From NCBI GenBank assembly GCA_013815575.1, contig JACDFX010000179.1, positions 1-5,264 of the forward strand: a DNA stretch of 5,264 nucleotides, written 5' to 3'. This document shows positions 4,587 to 5,264 of the stretch, piece after piece. The notes under the pieces are model-generated. The model was not told the DNA's origin, searched no databases, and saw only the letters and a list, made by a program, of their open reading frames with translations. The translations under genes were made by a program, and so were the position numbers. The stretch comes from Rubrobacter sp. (GTDB lineage: Bacteria; Actinomycetota; Rubrobacteria; Rubrobacterales; Rubrobacteraceae). Position 1 is the first letter of the stretch, and each line of letters opens with the position of its first letter.

Positions 4587-5264
4587 GTGAGCGAGTCGGA
4601 GAAGAGAGGCCAGCAGGGGGTCGAGTACGAGAACGTCGACGCCGACTACATGGAGCAGCGGCAGTTGCAGCAGGGGGCGGCCGGGTGGGTGCTCCTGGCG
4701 GGGCTCGGGGTGGCGTACGTTATATCCGGGGACTTCGCCGGGTGGAACTTCGGGCTGGCAGAGGGCGGTTGGGGCGGGTTGCTCATCGCGACGCTCCTGA
4801 TGGCTACCATGTACACGGCCATGGTCTTCGGGCTCGCGGAGTTGTCCTCGACCATACCGACCGCCGGGGGCGGGTACGGGTTCGCCAGACGGGCGTTAGG
4901 GCCGTTGGGCGGGTTCGCTACGGGGACGGCCATCTTGATCGAGTACGCGATCGCGCCGGCGGCCATCGCGGTCTTTATCGGGGGATACGTGGAGAGCCTC
5001 ATCGGTTTCGGGGGGCCTGTGGTGTACCTGCTCGCCTACGCCATCTTCGTCGGGATACACATCTACGGGGTTGGGGAGGCGCTGAAGTTGACCTTCGCCA
5101 TAACGGCCATCGCGGCGGTGGCGCTCGTGGTCTTCGTAGTCGCCATGATCCCGCAGTTCAGCGCGGCGAACCTGTTCAACATAACTCCGACAGACGCGGC
5201 CGGGGCGAGCGCGTTTTTGCCGTTCGGGTACGTGGGCATCTGGGCGGCGCTGCCGTACGGGATC
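4587..5264 (+). CDS. eat: Ethanolamine-type permease (APC superfamily), N-terminal 226 residues, cut by window edge
   Basis: A cytoplasmic-membrane amino acid/amine transporter. The frame is open from GTG at 4587 to the last base, with no stop. A hydrophilic N-terminus of about 28 residues, with Y-M-E-Q-R-Q-L-Q-Q-G before the first helix, is followed by AAGWVLLAGLGVAYVISGDF (TM1, about 31-50) and D-F-A-G-W-N-F-G, which I recognise as typical of ethanolamine permeases. TM2 is about 62-85, then E-L-S-S-T-I-P-T-A-G-G-G-Y-G-F-A-R (85-101), the conserved APC loop. TM3 is about 105-135, TM4 about 144-162, TM5 about 166-188, and TM6 begins about 209. Full-length relatives have about 12 helices and 450-500 residues, so about half is present. 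Substrate specificity within the APC superfamily is the less certain part. Glycine codons are mostly GGG (25 of 34). It is divergent from the GntR regulator, which is the likely controller; eutB/eutC-type ammonia-lyase genes may follow outside the window (inference). Confidence 0.88.
   Translation, partial: MSESEKRGQQGVEYENVDADYMEQRQLQQGAAGWVLLAGLGVAYVISGDFAGWNFGLAEGGWGGLLIATLLMATMYTAMVFGLAELSSTIPTAGGGYGFARRALGPLGGFATGTAILIEYAIAPAAIAVFIGGYVESLIGFGGPVVYLLAYAIFVGIHIYGVGEALKLTFAITAIAAVALVVFVVAMIPQFSAANLFNITPTDAAGASAFLPFGYVGIWAALPYGI

Noticed and set aside
4646..5002. Minus-strand 118-codon frame inside the permease gene
   Set aside because: The plus-strand frame is open for 226 codons with transmembrane helices and APC motifs; the reverse frame is a shadow.
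1..5264. A new defence, mobile or multi-gene system
   Set aside because: Every gene except the AIM24 member belongs to a well-known housekeeping, stress or transport family; no transposase, integrase, toxin-antitoxin pair, nuclease, repeat array or attachment site is visible.

Overview
The window looks like chromosomal DNA from a G+C-rich bacterium, most likely a deep-branching actinobacterium such as Rubrobacter. The grounds are G+C-rich codon third positions, repeated use of the Ile codon ATA despite that (at least seven in the partial leuS, at least five in the permease), GTG starts, and strong purine-rich ribosome-binding sites. The genus is inferred from style and gene content, not proven. 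Gene packing is tight: no gene-free stretch exceeds about 160 bp, and I see no tRNA, rRNA, CRISPR array, insertion sequence or phage gene.

Layout, left to right. (1) Bases 2-1963 (+) are the last 653 codons of leuS (leucyl-tRNA synthetase), without the N-terminal catalytic HIGH region. (2) A perfect 14-bp hairpin at 1971-2002 separates leuS from a convergent gene and probably ends transcription from both sides. (3) Two minus-strand genes follow: csaA (3138 to 2800), a small OB-fold tRNA-binding/chaperone-type protein, then an AIM24-family protein (2730 to 2017). (4) Divergent from csaA is a 139-residue glyoxalase I (3266-3685, +) with all four metal ligands. (5) Convergent with it is a GntR/HutC-type regulator with a UTRA domain (minus, about 4430 to 3702). 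(6) Divergent from the regulator is an APC-superfamily ethanolamine-type permease (4587 to the right edge, +), cut off after 226 residues.

How they fit together. leuS, csaA, the AIM24 gene and gloA read as housekeeping or stress genes with no shared pathway. The part with a clear regulatory story is the right end. There, a GntR/UTRA regulator and an amine permease are transcribed away from each other across a 156-bp region. That region holds an AT-rich island with a promoter-like TTGTAT-N17-TATGAT, an operator-like TTGT-ATG-ACAA dyad on its -35 box, a 14-bp palindrome and a leader hairpin next to the permease ribosome-binding site. I infer that the regulator controls the permease, and that ethanolamine catabolic genes (eutB/eutC type) may lie just beyond the right edge.

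The regulator has a start-codon puzzle. The usual GntR N-terminal segment (D-V-P-L-Y-L-Q) is encoded in frame upstream of the only standard start (a GTG without a ribosome-binding site), whereas a well-placed ribosome-binding site precedes an ATC codon. I found no convincing wholly new multi-gene system. The most unusual features are this start and the divergent control region.
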